Origin: JAGMES01 sp023128035
Lineage (GTDB): Bacteria > Bacillota > Halanaerobiia > DY22613
Reading direction: 5' to 3'
Assembly (NCBI GenBank): GCA_030627905.1
Contig: DAOVRZ010000004.1
Location: forward strand, 1 to 64,000
DNA: 64,000 bases
In this document: in pieces, positions 52,355 through 61,397 of the stretch
How the letters are laid out: each line of letters opens with the position of its first letter
Position numbering within the stretch: position 1 is the stretch's first letter
Program-made: the position numbers and the translations under genes
Notes under the pieces: model-generated
Told to the model about the DNA's origin: nothing
The model's database searches: none
What the model saw: the letters and a program-made list of their open reading frames with translations, nothing else

Positions 52355-53485
52355 GTGCCACGTAAAAAGCTGATAGTAACAATAGTTTTAGCAATAATTC
52401 TGTTGGGTGGGATTTTAGATATTGTTTTTAATGATGTTGATGTGTTTAGAAGTTTTGTAAAAAATGTTGATGCAAACCGAGTTGGGTTAGGTTGGTTTGA
52501 AGAACCAAAAATTTCTGCAAAGTTTAAAGATGACTTAAAGTTTGATCTAGCTGACGAAGAAAAATTAATTATTGTGAATCACTATGGTAATACAGAGATA
52601 CAAGGAAGTTCAGAAGATCACCTTCAAGTTACTTTTAATATTTCACTCTATGCATCTGATGATAAAAAAGCTGAAGAGTTTGTGGAAACTTTAAAACCAA
52701 AAGTAGAAAATAAAGGTGATCAAATTTTGCTTACTTTTGGCAACAATAAGAAACTTCCTAAATGGGTTCAAGGTATTAGTTCTAATCTCGTTATAATGGT
52801 TCCAGAACACTTGAATATAGATGTAGAAAGTCTCGGAAACATAAAAATGTCGAAAATCAATGGCAAAGTAAAACTAAAAAATAATTTTGGAGATATTAGT
52901 GTTTTAGAGAATAAGAATGATGTTGAAATTGATTATCATGCAGGAATAGTCGAGTTGAAGGATATTCAAGGTAATATTAATCTTAAATCAACTTTTGGTT
53001 ATGGAAATGTTAGTGAAGTTCAAGGAAATATTGATTACAAATGTGAATATGGTCAGTTCAATTGTATAAACATTAGTGGGAATGTTGAAGGTGAATGTTC
53101 CTTTGGTAGTTTTCATGGAATTAGTATAGAAGGTAATGTAACTGGCGAAATGAATTATACTAAGGTTTTTCTTGAAGACATACGTGGTTCAATAAAATTA
53201 AACAGTAATGTAGGGAATGTTGAATTAATAGATTTCGCAAATGATGTAGATATTTTTGTTCGAAATTCAAATATTAAGATAAACTCAAAATTAAATCATC
53301 AGATTACAGCAGAAACTGATGATGGTAAAATTATTAGCGGTAATGATCTTTTTGAAATTACTCAAAAAGGTTCGAAATATCATCTAAATGGTAAGGATGG
53401 TAAAGGTGAATATAAGATGAAGTTAGAAACCAAATTGGGCAATATAATTTTGAACAAAGAACTTTTTGATACATCTTCAAATTAA
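52355..53485 (+). CDS. DUF4097-like beta-helix membrane-anchored protein
   Basis: About 376 aa; GTG 52355 is likely (GAGGG at good spacing). One N-terminal membrane segment ('LIVTIVLAIILLGGIL') precedes an extracytoplasmic region with repeating short beta-rungs ('VKLKNNFGDISVLE', 'INLKSTFGYGNVSE', 'IKLNSNVGNVELID'), typical of the DUF4097/putative-adhesin beta-helix. Such proteins often accompany YtrA-type regulators and ABC exporters in envelope-stress operons. It is the last gene before terminator 53492. Confidence 0.78.
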   Translation: MPRKKLIVTIVLAIILLGGILDIVFNDVDVFRSFVKNVDANRVGLGWFEEPKISAKFKDDLKFDLADEEKLIIVNHYGNTEIQGSSEDHLQVTFNISLYASDDKKAEEFVETLKPKVENKGDQILLTFGNNKKLPKWVQGISSNLVIMVPEHLNIDVESLGNIKMSKINGKVKLKNNFGDISVLENKNDVEIDYHAGIVELKDIQGNINLKSTFGYGNVSEVQGNIDYKCEYGQFNCINISGNVEGECSFGSFHGISIEGNVTGEMNYTKVFLEDIRGSIKLNSNVGNVELIDFANDVDIFVRNSNIKINSKLNHQITAETDDGKIISGNDLFEITQKGSKYHLNGKDGKGEYKMKLETKLGNIILNKELFDTSSN

Positions 53486-53491
53486 AGAGTC

Positions 53492-53527
53492 AAAAGAGTA
53501 GGAAATCTTTTCTGCTCTTTTTTTTTG
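53492..53527 (+). terminator. Terminator of the GntR-ABC operon
   Basis: AAAGAGTAGG... / ...CTGCTCTTT with nine Ts. Confidence 0.8.
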
Positions 53528-53534
53528 TGCAAAA

Positions 53535-53560
53535 AGGAATTTGGAAGTTAGATGTAGAAA
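53535..53560 (+). promoter_or_regulatory. Sigma-H-like promoter candidate of the SPFH operon
   Basis: AGGAATT (53535-53541), 12-nt spacer, GTAGAAATA (GAAA 53557-53560). Last base of the -10 differs from the consensus GAAT. Confidence 0.35.
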
Positions 53561-53605
53561 TATGTAGAAGGAAAATATCATATTTTCTATAAAGGAGTGA
53601 TTCTA

Positions 53606-55384
53606 TTGTCGAATATAAAATTAACGAACGAAAAATATTCAAATATTTTTTTATGGAGTTTCGTTGGTTCTGGGGTTTTGGGAGGATTGATAATATGGAT
53701 AGGATTATGTTATTTTAATTTTAGTTTAACATTAGTTGGTCTGTTTCAATGTTTTATTGCTTGGGTATCATTATTTACATATTTTATCCTTGGATTCAGG
53801 CTAGAATATTTAATCAGTAAAACAAAAGATATTGGACAAGACATAGATCAGGAAGAAGAAAGGAAGAAAAGTATTGATATAAAGGAAAAATTTCAAAGTT
53901 ATACTAAACGAGATTATCCATTATCTTTATTGGTTGTTTCGATTCTTGGATTATTTGGTGAGAAATTTATTTTTGATAAATTTCAATATTACACTCTATC
54001 TAATCAGTCTTCTTTAAATACCTTGCTTATTTTTATTGGAAGTGGTGCTATTGTTATCTCATTTCTTAATCTGTTGGGAGCTAATTGGTTTGAGGAAGAA
54101 AGGGAAAGGTTTAAAGAAGGTAAGATGTTTAGCCAGTTTCTTAGAGGAGGACAGCGCTTAGCTTTCTTAAGTGGACTGGCAGTGATCGTTAAAGGTGTAG
54201 GTTTTCCTAAGATAGAGTATTATCTTGTATATGTGATGTTGGTTATTATGGGTATCATTTTTTTAGAAGTAGCATTTTGCTGCAGTTTAAAACTCTTTTT
54301 TGGAAAAAAAGAGGAGAGTGGAACTATTAATTTTTATATTTTGGCTGCATTTTTAAGTGCTAAACCAATCACTGCATTGTTTGATTCATTAGAAGAGAAT
54401 ATGGGAGTTTCTTTTCGCTCTAGTTGGATAATTGGTTTTTTCAGACAAAGTTTTTTACCTCTTATTTTAATTATGATTTTAATTTTTTGGGGAATGACTG
54501 GGTTTGTTCAGATTCAACCTGAAGAGCAAGGGATTCTTTATCGGTTCGGAAAGATTCAGAGTAGAGAATCACTACTTCCAGGAATTCATGTAAAATGGCT
54601 CTGGCCGATTGAAACAGTTCAGAAGTTTCCAGTTTATAAAATTCAATCATTTACGGTTGGATATGAAAATAATGATGAGTCTAGGGATTATCTTTGGACG
54701 ATGACACACGGAGTAGATGAATACAAACTACTTTTAGGAGATGGGAAAGAATTAGTTTCAATAAATATGCAGGTTTTTTATAAGATAAATGATCTGTGTG
54801 ACTATGTTTTACAATTTGATAATCCTGTGGAAGAGTTGAAAGCTGAAATTTATCGTATTCTTTTACAAGAAATTGTAGCGATAAACTTAGATAATCTTCT
54901 CAGTCGAGATAGGGTTTCATTTGCTCAAATGATAGCCCAGAGTTTACAAGAAAAGAGTGATGACCAAAGGTTGGGATTAGAAGTAGTGAAAGTTGCTTTG
55001 ATAGGGATTCATCCTCCTATTGAACTTGGAAAAGAATATCAGGATATTGTTAGTGCGAAAATTCAAAAAAATATTTATTCTATAAACGCAAAGAAGGATA
55101 CTGAATATAATATTCCCATTGCAGAAAGATATCGGGATCAATTGATTAAAAAAGCTCAGGTTGATGGAATCGATCGCTGGGGTGCGGTAATTTATGAGGT
55201 TGAAAATATCCGATCTCAAGTACAAGCTTACTCATCTGCACCTGAATTTTATAAAGAATGGAAATGGCTTGAGACATTTGAAAAAGGTGTGAGTAATAAA
55301 AAAATCTATCTGGTGGATGAAAAACAGGCAATTAATAACGGTGAGATTTGGTTGGATTTGAGAATTCGTACTGAAGGAGAGTGA
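53606..55384 (+). CDS. Multi-TM SPFH/HflK-like protein
   Basis: About 592 aa from TTG 53606 (AAAGGAG 8 nt upstream; GTG 53597 is too close). The N-terminal ~235 residues hold about six hydrophobic segments not found in ordinary HflK. Another membrane helix near 280-300 ('LILIMILIFWGMTGFVQI') leads into an SPFH (band 7) domain: 'PEEQGILYRFGKIQSRE', 'LLPGIHVKWLWPIE', 'NPVEELKAEIYRIL'. SPFH proteins form large membrane cages or microdomains and modulate partners such as FtsH. Start of a four-gene coupled operon with two more SPFH proteins and a P1B-ATPase. Confidence 0.82.
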   Translation: MSNIKLTNEKYSNIFLWSFVGSGVLGGLIIWIGLCYFNFSLTLVGLFQCFIAWVSLFTYFILGFRLEYLISKTKDIGQDIDQEEERKKSIDIKEKFQSYTKRDYPLSLLVVSILGLFGEKFIFDKFQYYTLSNQSSLNTLLIFIGSGAIVISFLNLLGANWFEEERERFKEGKMFSQFLRGGQRLAFLSGLAVIVKGVGFPKIEYYLVYVMLVIMGIIFLEVAFCCSLKLFFGKKEESGTINFYILAAFLSAKPITALFDSLEENMGVSFRSSWIIGFFRQSFLPLILIMILIFWGMTGFVQIQPEEQGILYRFGKIQSRESLLPGIHVKWLWPIETVQKFPVYKIQSFTVGYENNDESRDYLWTMTHGVDEYKLLLGDGKELVSINMQVFYKINDLCDYVLQFDNPVEELKAEIYRILLQEIVAINLDNLLSRDRVSFAQMIAQSLQEKSDDQRLGLEVVKVALIGIHPPIELGKEYQDIVSAKIQKNIYSINAKKDTEYNIPIAERYRDQLIKKAQVDGIDRWGAVIYEVENIRSQVQAYSSAPEFYKEWKWLETFEKGVSNKKIYLVDEKQAINNGEIWLDLRIRTEGE

Positions 55385-55388
55385 GAAA

Positions 55389-56282
55389 ATGAATAAAACA
55401 TGGATACGGTGGATATTAGGCGTTGCTTTGATATTAGTAATTCTCTTGTATGGTTTTACATTTGTCTTATATGAAGGAAAAATTGCGGTTGTTACAAGAT
55501 TTGGTGCTCCTAGATTGGCAGTAGAAGAAGCAGGATTGCATTGGAAACTACCCTGGCCTTTTGAGAAGGTATTTCTATTTGATGGTAGACGGCATTATTG
55601 TGATACTAGTTATGTGGAGACATTGACTAAAGATAAAAAAAATGTCATTCTCCAAACATATTTGATCTGGTCTGTAAATGATCCTATACGATTTTTGCAG
55701 AGTACTGGTTCTCAGGAATCTGCTGAATTACAACTAAATAGTATGATCCTTAATGCAAAAAATGGAGTATTGGGTAAATATGATTTTTCAGCTCTGGTTT
55801 CAACTAATCAAGATGAATTAAAATTAAAAGAGATAGAAACAGAAATTCTCAGTGATGTAAAAGATGTTGCATTAGAAAGTTATGGAATTACTGTTCACCA
55901 GATTGGATTAAAAAGATTGGGTTTACCTGAAGCGAATATTATATATGTTTTTGGACAGATGAAGGCTGAACGGCTTCAATATGCTTCTAAGTTTAGAGCT
56001 GAAGGACAAAGAGATGCCAGTAAGATTCGTAATGAAGCAGATGTTGAGGTTGCTAAGTTAAAGGCAGAAGGAATGAGTACAGCAGCTAAGATTACAGGCG
56101 AAGCGGAAGCTGAGGTTGCAAAAATTTATGCTGAAGCATACGCTGAAAATCCAGAATTTTATTCATTCTTGCGTAAACTACAATCACTTGAAAGGATTCT
56201 TAATTATAATTCTACTTTGATTTTCACGAATGATTCTGCACCATTTGATGTTTTTAGTGAGCCGAATGGAGTGGATGAATAA
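55389..56282 (+). CDS. HflC-like SPFH protein
   Basis: 297 aa. One N-terminal membrane helix ('ILGVALILVILLYGF') is followed by the SPFH domain ('EGKIAVVTRFGAPRLAVEE', 'GLHWKLPWPFEKV', 'LQSTGSQESAELQ') and a long Ala/Glu/Lys coiled coil ('AEGMSTAAKITGEAEAEVAK'). Resembles HflC/stomatin. AGGAG precedes the ATG. The stop overlaps the next ATG (TAATG). Probably co-assembles with the other two SPFH proteins. Confidence 0.88.
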   Translation: MNKTWIRWILGVALILVILLYGFTFVLYEGKIAVVTRFGAPRLAVEEAGLHWKLPWPFEKVFLFDGRRHYCDTSYVETLTKDKKNVILQTYLIWSVNDPIRFLQSTGSQESAELQLNSMILNAKNGVLGKYDFSALVSTNQDELKLKEIETEILSDVKDVALESYGITVHQIGLKRLGLPEANIIYVFGQMKAERLQYASKFRAEGQRDASKIRNEADVEVAKLKAEGMSTAAKITGEAEAEVAKIYAEAYAENPEFYSFLRKLQSLERILNYNSTLIFTNDSAPFDVFSEPNGVDE

Positions 56283-57262
56283 TGCAAAATCAAACGAATA
56301 ATTTTTTTGAGAAAAGTTTAAATACAGCAATTTTGTTTTTACGTTGGGTGAGTCTGATTATAATTGTTGGTTTGCTTTTTTCTGGTGTTACATTTGTTCA
56401 GCCTTCTGAAGTGGCATTGATTTTACGCTTTGGTAAATTGGTAGGGAATACTCCTGCGGAACAGATTCATCAACCAGGACTCTTATTTGCTTTTCCTTAC
56501 TTGGTTGATCAGGTGATTCGACTGTCTGCAAAACGGGTTCAAGAAGTAGTTATTGATGGATTGTATTCTTATGAAGAGATTGGTAATGTGATTAATTCAG
56601 GTTATGCCCTGACAGGGGATGAGAACATAGTATTTGTCAACGCTATAATAAAATATCAAATTACTGATCCTATTAAATATGGTCTCCAAGTGGATGAACC
56701 AAAGGAAATTTTGAGAGGATTGATAACCAGTTCGTTGACTGAAAATATTACTTGCCTGTCAGTGGATTATGTCCTTGCAGAAGGAAAAAAAGAATTAGCA
56801 AATATGGTATTGCAGGATTCGCAGCAACTAGTTGATGGGATCGATCTAGGGATTCAACTGATTGCTCTTGAATTTACTTCTCTTCAGCCACCTGAAGAGG
56901 TAAAAAAGGAATTTGATTTGGTAACAAGTACCTATGTAGAGAAAGAAACTATGTTGAAAGAAGCCTATGGGTATAAAGAACAACGGATTCCCTATGCAAT
57001 TGCAGATAGAAATGCTATGATTCAATCTGCAACAGCCCGTAAAGTAGAGCGAATTGCTCAGGCCAAATTAAATGTAGCTCAGTTTTATGGGCTTCTTGAG
57101 GAGTATGAGAAAAATCCAGAAATGATTCGTCAGCGTATATACTTAGAAAAGACAGAGAAAATTATCCAGCAGGTTGCTGATCGAATATTTCTACCTGGTG
57201 AAGGATCTGGAGTAAAAATTATCTTACCTTTTATTAGTAACGATGGGAGGGATCAGCAATAA
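56282..57262 (+). CDS. Third SPFH-domain protein
   Basis: 326 aa. A membrane helix ('WVSLIIIVGLLFSGVTF') precedes an SPFH domain ('QPSEVALILRFGKLVGN', 'IHQPGLLFAFPYLVDQVIR') and a charged C-terminal coil. Starts in a TAATG overlap with the previous gene and ends in another TAATG overlap with the P-type ATPase, so translation of all three is coupled. Three SPFH paralogues in one operon is more than the usual HflKC pair. Confidence 0.85.
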   Translation: MQNQTNNFFEKSLNTAILFLRWVSLIIIVGLLFSGVTFVQPSEVALILRFGKLVGNTPAEQIHQPGLLFAFPYLVDQVIRLSAKRVQEVVIDGLYSYEEIGNVINSGYALTGDENIVFVNAIIKYQITDPIKYGLQVDEPKEILRGLITSSLTENITCLSVDYVLAEGKKELANMVLQDSQQLVDGIDLGIQLIALEFTSLQPPEEVKKEFDLVTSTYVEKETMLKEAYGYKEQRIPYAIADRNAMIQSATARKVERIAQAKLNVAQFYGLLEEYEKNPEMIRQRIYLEKTEKIIQQVADRIFLPGEGSGVKIILPFISNDGRDQQ

Positions 57263-59187
57263 TGGGTGTAAGCATACACACGGCTGGAGAACAATTACAA
57301 TTGTCTTTGGAACCTGTGATGACAAAGGAAGAAAGATTGCATTTATCCCTTCGAATTGGTTCTGCCCTGTTAGCTGGAGTATTTTATCTGACAGGAAAAT
57401 TATATATTTGGCTTTTTCCAGATCATGAAGGGATTGCGGGTATAATATTATTTTTAGGAGCAATTATTGCTGGCTTCTCTATTCTCAAATCAGGTTTTGA
57501 GGGATTTTTTGCACGGAAATCTACATGCATCACAGAACAATTAGTAAGTTTAGCAATATTAGCAGCTGTGGCTAAAGGTGATTATGAGACAGCAATTTTG
57601 ATCCCTATTTTGATGTCTGTTGCTCATATTTTAGAGGAGAGGAGCATTTTAGGCGGGCGGGCAGCAATTGAGGGTTTAAAAACTCTTCAAGTAAAAGAAG
57701 CATGCTTGATTACTCCTGAAGGAGAAAAAGTTGTACCTTCAAAAAATCTTACAGTTGGAGACCGAATTATCGTGAGAGCAGGAGAAATGTTTTCCGTAGA
57801 TGGGAAAATTATAAAGGGTAAATCTTCAGTAGATCAATCTTCGATGACAGGTGAGACTATTCCTATTGATGTTAAAAAAGGAGATCAGGTTTTTGCTGGA
57901 ACGGTCAATATTCAGGGCTTGTTAGAAGTTGAGGTTATCAAAGAAGTAGAAGAGACATCCTTAAGCAAAATTGTAGATCTTTTGAAGGATGCTGAAAATT
58001 CGCGGACTCCAATTATGAGACGTATAGAGAAATATATATCCTATTATCAGCCTGCGATACTTTTAATCGCTGCCTGTACATTATTTATGACAAAAGATAT
58101 GAATCGGGTAATCGCTGTTTTGGTAGTTTCTTGCCCTTGTGCTCAAATATTGGCGAGTTCGACTGCTATGATATCTTCATTGGCAGTCTCAACGCGGAAC
58201 GGTATTTTAATAAAAAATTCAACTTTTTTAGAGGTGTTAGGTGCGATAAAAACTATTGTTTTTGATAAAACAGGAACTCTTACAGAAGGGCATTTAGATG
58301 TACTTGAGGTCAATCCAGTAGAGGGAGTAGATGAAGGAGAACTTCTGGCTGCAGCAGTTATGGTAGCTCAAGGTTCGACTCATCCTGTATCTAGAGCGAT
58401 AGTGCGAGTTGCAACTGATTTAGTTCTTGAAGAGGTTTTCAAAGAGGTTGTCAGAGAGGTTGCTGTCGTTGAGGAATCTGCTGGGATGGGTGTTAGTGCA
58501 GATACTCCACAAGGAAAAGTGATTCTGGGAAATAGATCTTGGTTAGAATCTCTCGGGATTGTAGTTCCTTTTGAAGTAAATCATTATGGTCAAATTGTTT
58601 GGGTTGCCCGTGCAAGCCAAGTATTAGGTTGTATTCTCATGGCTGATAAGTTGCGATCAGATGCAAAAGAAACTATTGAAGAAATTCGGGGATTAGGCAT
58701 TGAACGGACTGTTCTTTTGACAGGAGATAGAGAGCAGGTTGCTAAAACGATAGGTCAAGAGTTGGATTTAGATCAAATTTATTCTGAATGCCTTCCATCA
58801 GAAAAATTAAGTATCGTAGAAGAAGAGATGAAGAATGGCTCTAAAGTAATGGTTGTGGGGGATGGGGTAAATGATGCTCTTGCTTTAGCGACTTCTGATG
58901 TTGGTATAGCTATGGGAGCTATGGGTTCTGATATTGCAGTAAAAAGTGCTGATATGGCCTTGATGACTAATAATCTTCAGCGTTTGCCTTTTATCATTAA
59001 ATTATCGCGTAAGACTAATCAGATTATTCATCAAAACTTAATACTAGCTTCCATTTCGAGCATTACTATGATTATTTTAGCTAGTATGGGAATTATTTCT
59101 CCAATGGTAGGTGCATTTTTTCATAATATAGGTGGATTTATGGTCTTGTTAAATAGTGCTAGACTATTGCGTTTTGATCGAAATTAA
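57262..59187 (+). CDS. P1B-type metal-transporting ATPase linked to SPFH proteins
   Basis: 641 aa with about eight membrane helices and no N-terminal HMA domain. P-type motifs: 'SSMTGETIP', metal-site 'SCPCAQ' near residue 290, phosphorylation 'DKTGTLTEG' near 335, 'QGSTHPVSRAIV' (HP locus), 'GDGVNDALALA' near 533. The CPC followed by 'AQILASSTAM' departs from the common 'CPCALxLATPTA', so the metal (Cu, Zn, Cd...) cannot be assigned; a non-metal substrate is possible. TAATG coupling to the upstream SPFH gene suggests a physical complex. Ends at the palindromic terminator 59189. Confidence 0.88.
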   Translation: MGVSIHTAGEQLQLSLEPVMTKEERLHLSLRIGSALLAGVFYLTGKLYIWLFPDHEGIAGIILFLGAIIAGFSILKSGFEGFFARKSTCITEQLVSLAILAAVAKGDYETAILIPILMSVAHILEERSILGGRAAIEGLKTLQVKEACLITPEGEKVVPSKNLTVGDRIIVRAGEMFSVDGKIIKGKSSVDQSSMTGETIPIDVKKGDQVFAGTVNIQGLLEVEVIKEVEETSLSKIVDLLKDAENSRTPIMRRIEKYISYYQPAILLIAACTLFMTKDMNRVIAVLVVSCPCAQILASSTAMISSLAVSTRNGILIKNSTFLEVLGAIKTIVFDKTGTLTEGHLDVLEVNPVEGVDEGELLAAAVMVAQGSTHPVSRAIVRVATDLVLEEVFKEVVREVAVVEESAGMGVSADTPQGKVILGNRSWLESLGIVVPFEVNHYGQIVWVARASQVLGCILMADKLRSDAKETIEEIRGLGIERTVLLTGDREQVAKTIGQELDLDQIYSECLPSEKLSIVEEEMKNGSKVMVVGDGVNDALALATSDVGIAMGAMGSDIAVKSADMALMTNNLQRLPFIIKLSRKTNQIIHQNLILASISSITMIILASMGIISPMVGAFFHNIGGFMVLLNSARLLRFDRN

Positions 59188-59188
59188 A

Positions 59189-59231
59189 GCATAAACCAAA
59201 ACATCCCATGATGGGATGTTTTGGTTTATGC
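59189..59231. terminator. Perfect palindromic bidirectional terminator
   Basis: Two 21-nt arms (GCATAAACCAAAACATCCCA and one further T) around a single G, 43 bp in total, perfectly complementary. It lies between convergent genes (P1B-ATPase and SASP). Confidence 0.75.
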
Positions 59232-59250
59232 AAGTAATAGATTATAACAA

Positions 59251-59481
59251 CTATAATTTCTGATTTTGAGCCACTATATTCATCTGATATTGTTGAACCA
59301 TTCTTCTTACCATCTCCCCACCAACCGCACCACAGTCCCTTGAAGAAAGTTGTCCCCAATAATCTTCAGATCCTTGTTTAACAGGAAGGCCCATCTCAGC
59401 TGCAATCTCATATTTAAAATTATCCATCGCTTTATGAGCCAGTGGATTTACTAGAGTATTACCTTTTTGACCACCTGCCAT
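59251..59481 (-). CDS. Alpha/beta-type small acid-soluble spore protein
   Basis: 76 aa, AAGGAGGTG on the minus strand before the ATG. SASP signature: 'KYEIAAEMGLP' and 'GAVGGEMVRRMVQQ' (GGxMVRRMV), with the GPR protease-type site region around 'KYEIA'. It coats DNA in the forespore and protects it from UV and chemicals. This is direct evidence for endospore formation. Expected sigma-G control; no convincing promoter was picked by eye. Confidence 0.95.
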   Translation of the reverse strand: MAGGQKGNTLVNPLAHKAMDNFKYEIAAEMGLPVKQGSEDYWGQLSSRDCGAVGGEMVRRMVQQYQMNIVAQNQKL

Positions 59482-59613
59482 TTTCTTTCACCTCCTTATC
59501 TGAACATTTGATATACTCTTATTATTTGACGAAATCTTAACTGTCATACTGGAAGTTTAACCTTCTAATCTATAGAGAAGTTGGTTAAACTAAGTGAGAA
59601 AGGGGCGATTTAT

Positions 59614-60357
59614 ATGAAAGTTTTTGCAGATTATCATACTCATACTCGTTATAGTCATGGTAAAGGAAGTATTGAAGATAATGTGAAAGCTGGAATTGCA
59701 CAAGGTTTATCTGAGGTTGGAATCGCTGATCACGGGCCAGCCAGTCATAGTGTACGTCGATTAGGCGTAAAAAATCCAGAAAAATTACTGGATATTAAAG
59801 CAGAGATTAATAGACTGCAACGAGATTATCCACAGATTCGAATTCTTGCAGGAGTAGAAGCAAATGTGATCAGTTTAGATGGGACTATTGATGTCCCTTA
59901 TAGAATTTTGAAAAAATTAGATAAAGTCCTTGTTGGTCTTCATCTAATGATTATACCCAAATCATTAGCAGACGGAAAAAATCTTATATTTGATAATATG
60001 ATTACCTATAAAATTAATAAACATAGCAGAGAAGAAATTCGCTATCATAATACACAGGCACTTCTGAATGCTTTAAAACGCTATCCTATAGATATTATCA
60101 CTCATCCAGGTTACAAATTAGATATTGATACCATTGAACTTGCGAAAGCTTGCAAAAAAGCAGGTACAGCTATGGAGATCAATGTAAGTCATGGCTATCT
60201 TACTGAAGAATTTGTCAAAACAGCAGCCCAAGAAGATGTAAATTTTGTCATAAGTAGTGATGCTCACCGACCAGAAGATGTCGGGAGGGTTCGAACAGGG
60301 ATTGAGCTTGCTCAAAGGGTTAGATTATCGAAAGAACAAATTTTAAACCTTCATTAA
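59614..60357 (+). CDS. PHP-domain metal-dependent hydrolase
   Basis: About 247 aa from ATG 59614 (AAGGGG upstream). PHP metal motifs: 'DYHTHTRYSHG' at the start, 'IADHGP', 'AGVEANV', 'ITHPGYKL' and the terminal 'SSDAHRP'. Paralogous to the protein at 10338 and of the same subfamily. It commonly precedes rapZ-yvcK-whiA in Firmicutes, which supports annotation but not a substrate. A phosphatase or phosphoesterase is expected. Confidence 0.85.
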   Translation: MKVFADYHTHTRYSHGKGSIEDNVKAGIAQGLSEVGIADHGPASHSVRRLGVKNPEKLLDIKAEINRLQRDYPQIRILAGVEANVISLDGTIDVPYRILKKLDKVLVGLHLMIIPKSLADGKNLIFDNMITYKINKHSREEIRYHNTQALLNALKRYPIDIITHPGYKLDIDTIELAKACKKAGTAMEINVSHGYLTEEFVKTAAQEDVNFVISSDAHRPEDVGRVRTGIELAQRVRLSKEQILNLH

Positions 60358-60414
60358 AGTTATTGCATGATTCATGCCAAAAGTTTAAATAATTGATATT
60401 TCCAATTGTTTAGA

Positions 60415-60443
60415 GAAGGAGTTAGCTTATTTGTGCAGAATTA
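60415..60443 (+). promoter_or_regulatory. Sigma-H-like promoter candidate of rapZ
   Basis: GAAGGAGTT (AGGA 60417-60420), 11-nt spacer, GCAGAATTA (GAAT 60438-60441), 36 nt before the rapZ ATG. It fits the consensus at nearly every defined position. Confidence 0.45.
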
Positions 60444-60477
60444 TATATCAAACAAACCTTTAGCGGGAGTTGAGTAA

Positions 60478-61368
60478 ATGAATTCTAAATTACGCTTTAT
60501 TATTGTTTCTGGAATGTCAGGAGCAGGAAAAACACAGGCTATTCAATCCTTTGAAGACTTAGGTTATTTTTGTATAGATAATCTACCACCTGCTTTAATC
60601 TCTAAGTTTGCAGAGCTTTGTACTTATAATCAAAAAGTGGAGAATGTTGCAGTTGTTATGGATATTCGTGGGGGAGATTTTTTTCAGGATTTGATTGAAG
60701 AATTAGAGAATTTAGAGCAGCTGGGGATCAATTATGAAATTCTCTTTTTAGAAGGAACAACTGAAGTTCTGGTGCGGCGTTATAAAGAAACTCGTCGTCG
60801 CCATCCTTTGGATTCACAATTTGGAGGAAAGATTATAGAAGCAATAGAAACAGAAAGAACTATGTTGGAAGAACTAAGAGGGATGGCAAATAAAATAATT
60901 GATACTTCCGATATCTCTAACCAGGATTTAAAAAAATATATTATGGCTAATTTTGGAACTAAGACTCAGAGTGAATCTATCACTATCACAGTATTATCTT
61001 TTGGTTATAAATATGGGATTCCTTTAGATGCAGACCTGGTTTTTGATGTACGGTTTTTGCCTAATCCCCACTATGTACCATCTTTAAAACCATTGACAGG
61101 TTTAACAACTGAAATTCAGGATTATGTGCTAAAATGGCCAATTACAACTAAATTTCAAGAAAAGTTTACTGATTTAATTCAATTTTTAATTCCACATTAT
61201 ATCAAAGAGGGAAAAACTCATCTAACTATTGCAATTGGTTGTACTGGCGGGAAACATCGCTCTGTGACAATTACTGAAAAAACAGCAGTTTTTTTGCGAA
61301 ATTTAAATTATAAAATCTTTATTGACCACCGTGATATCCATAAAGATCGATCAAAAAGTGATATTTAA
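60478..61368 (+). CDS. rapZ: RNase adapter / nucleotide-binding protein RapZ (YvcJ)
   Basis: 296 aa. P-loop 'GMSGAGKTQAI' at residues 12-22; C-terminal domain with 'SFGYKYGIPLDADLVFD', 'RFLPNPHYV' and 'GCTGGKHRSV'. RapZ binds nucleotides and, in enterobacteria, controls glucosamine-6-phosphate synthesis through a small RNA; in Firmicutes (YvcJ) the role is less clear. Full length. It overlaps nothing; yvcK's best start lies 30 bp downstream. Confidence 0.95.
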   Translation: MNSKLRFIIVSGMSGAGKTQAIQSFEDLGYFCIDNLPPALISKFAELCTYNQKVENVAVVMDIRGGDFFQDLIEELENLEQLGINYEILFLEGTTEVLVRRYKETRRRHPLDSQFGGKIIEAIETERTMLEELRGMANKIIDTSDISNQDLKKYIMANFGTKTQSESITITVLSFGYKYGIPLDADLVFDVRFLPNPHYVPSLKPLTGLTTEIQDYVLKWPITTKFQEKFTDLIQFLIPHYIKEGKTHLTIAIGCTGGKHRSVTITEKTAVFLRNLNYKIFIDHRDIHKDRSKSDI

Positions 61369-61397
61369 TGACGACATTTCAGAAGGGGAGAAACAAT

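Noticed and set aside
59482..59613. Sigma-G promoter for the spore protein gene
   Set aside because: A loose match exists on the minus strand but neither the -35 nor the -10 is convincing.
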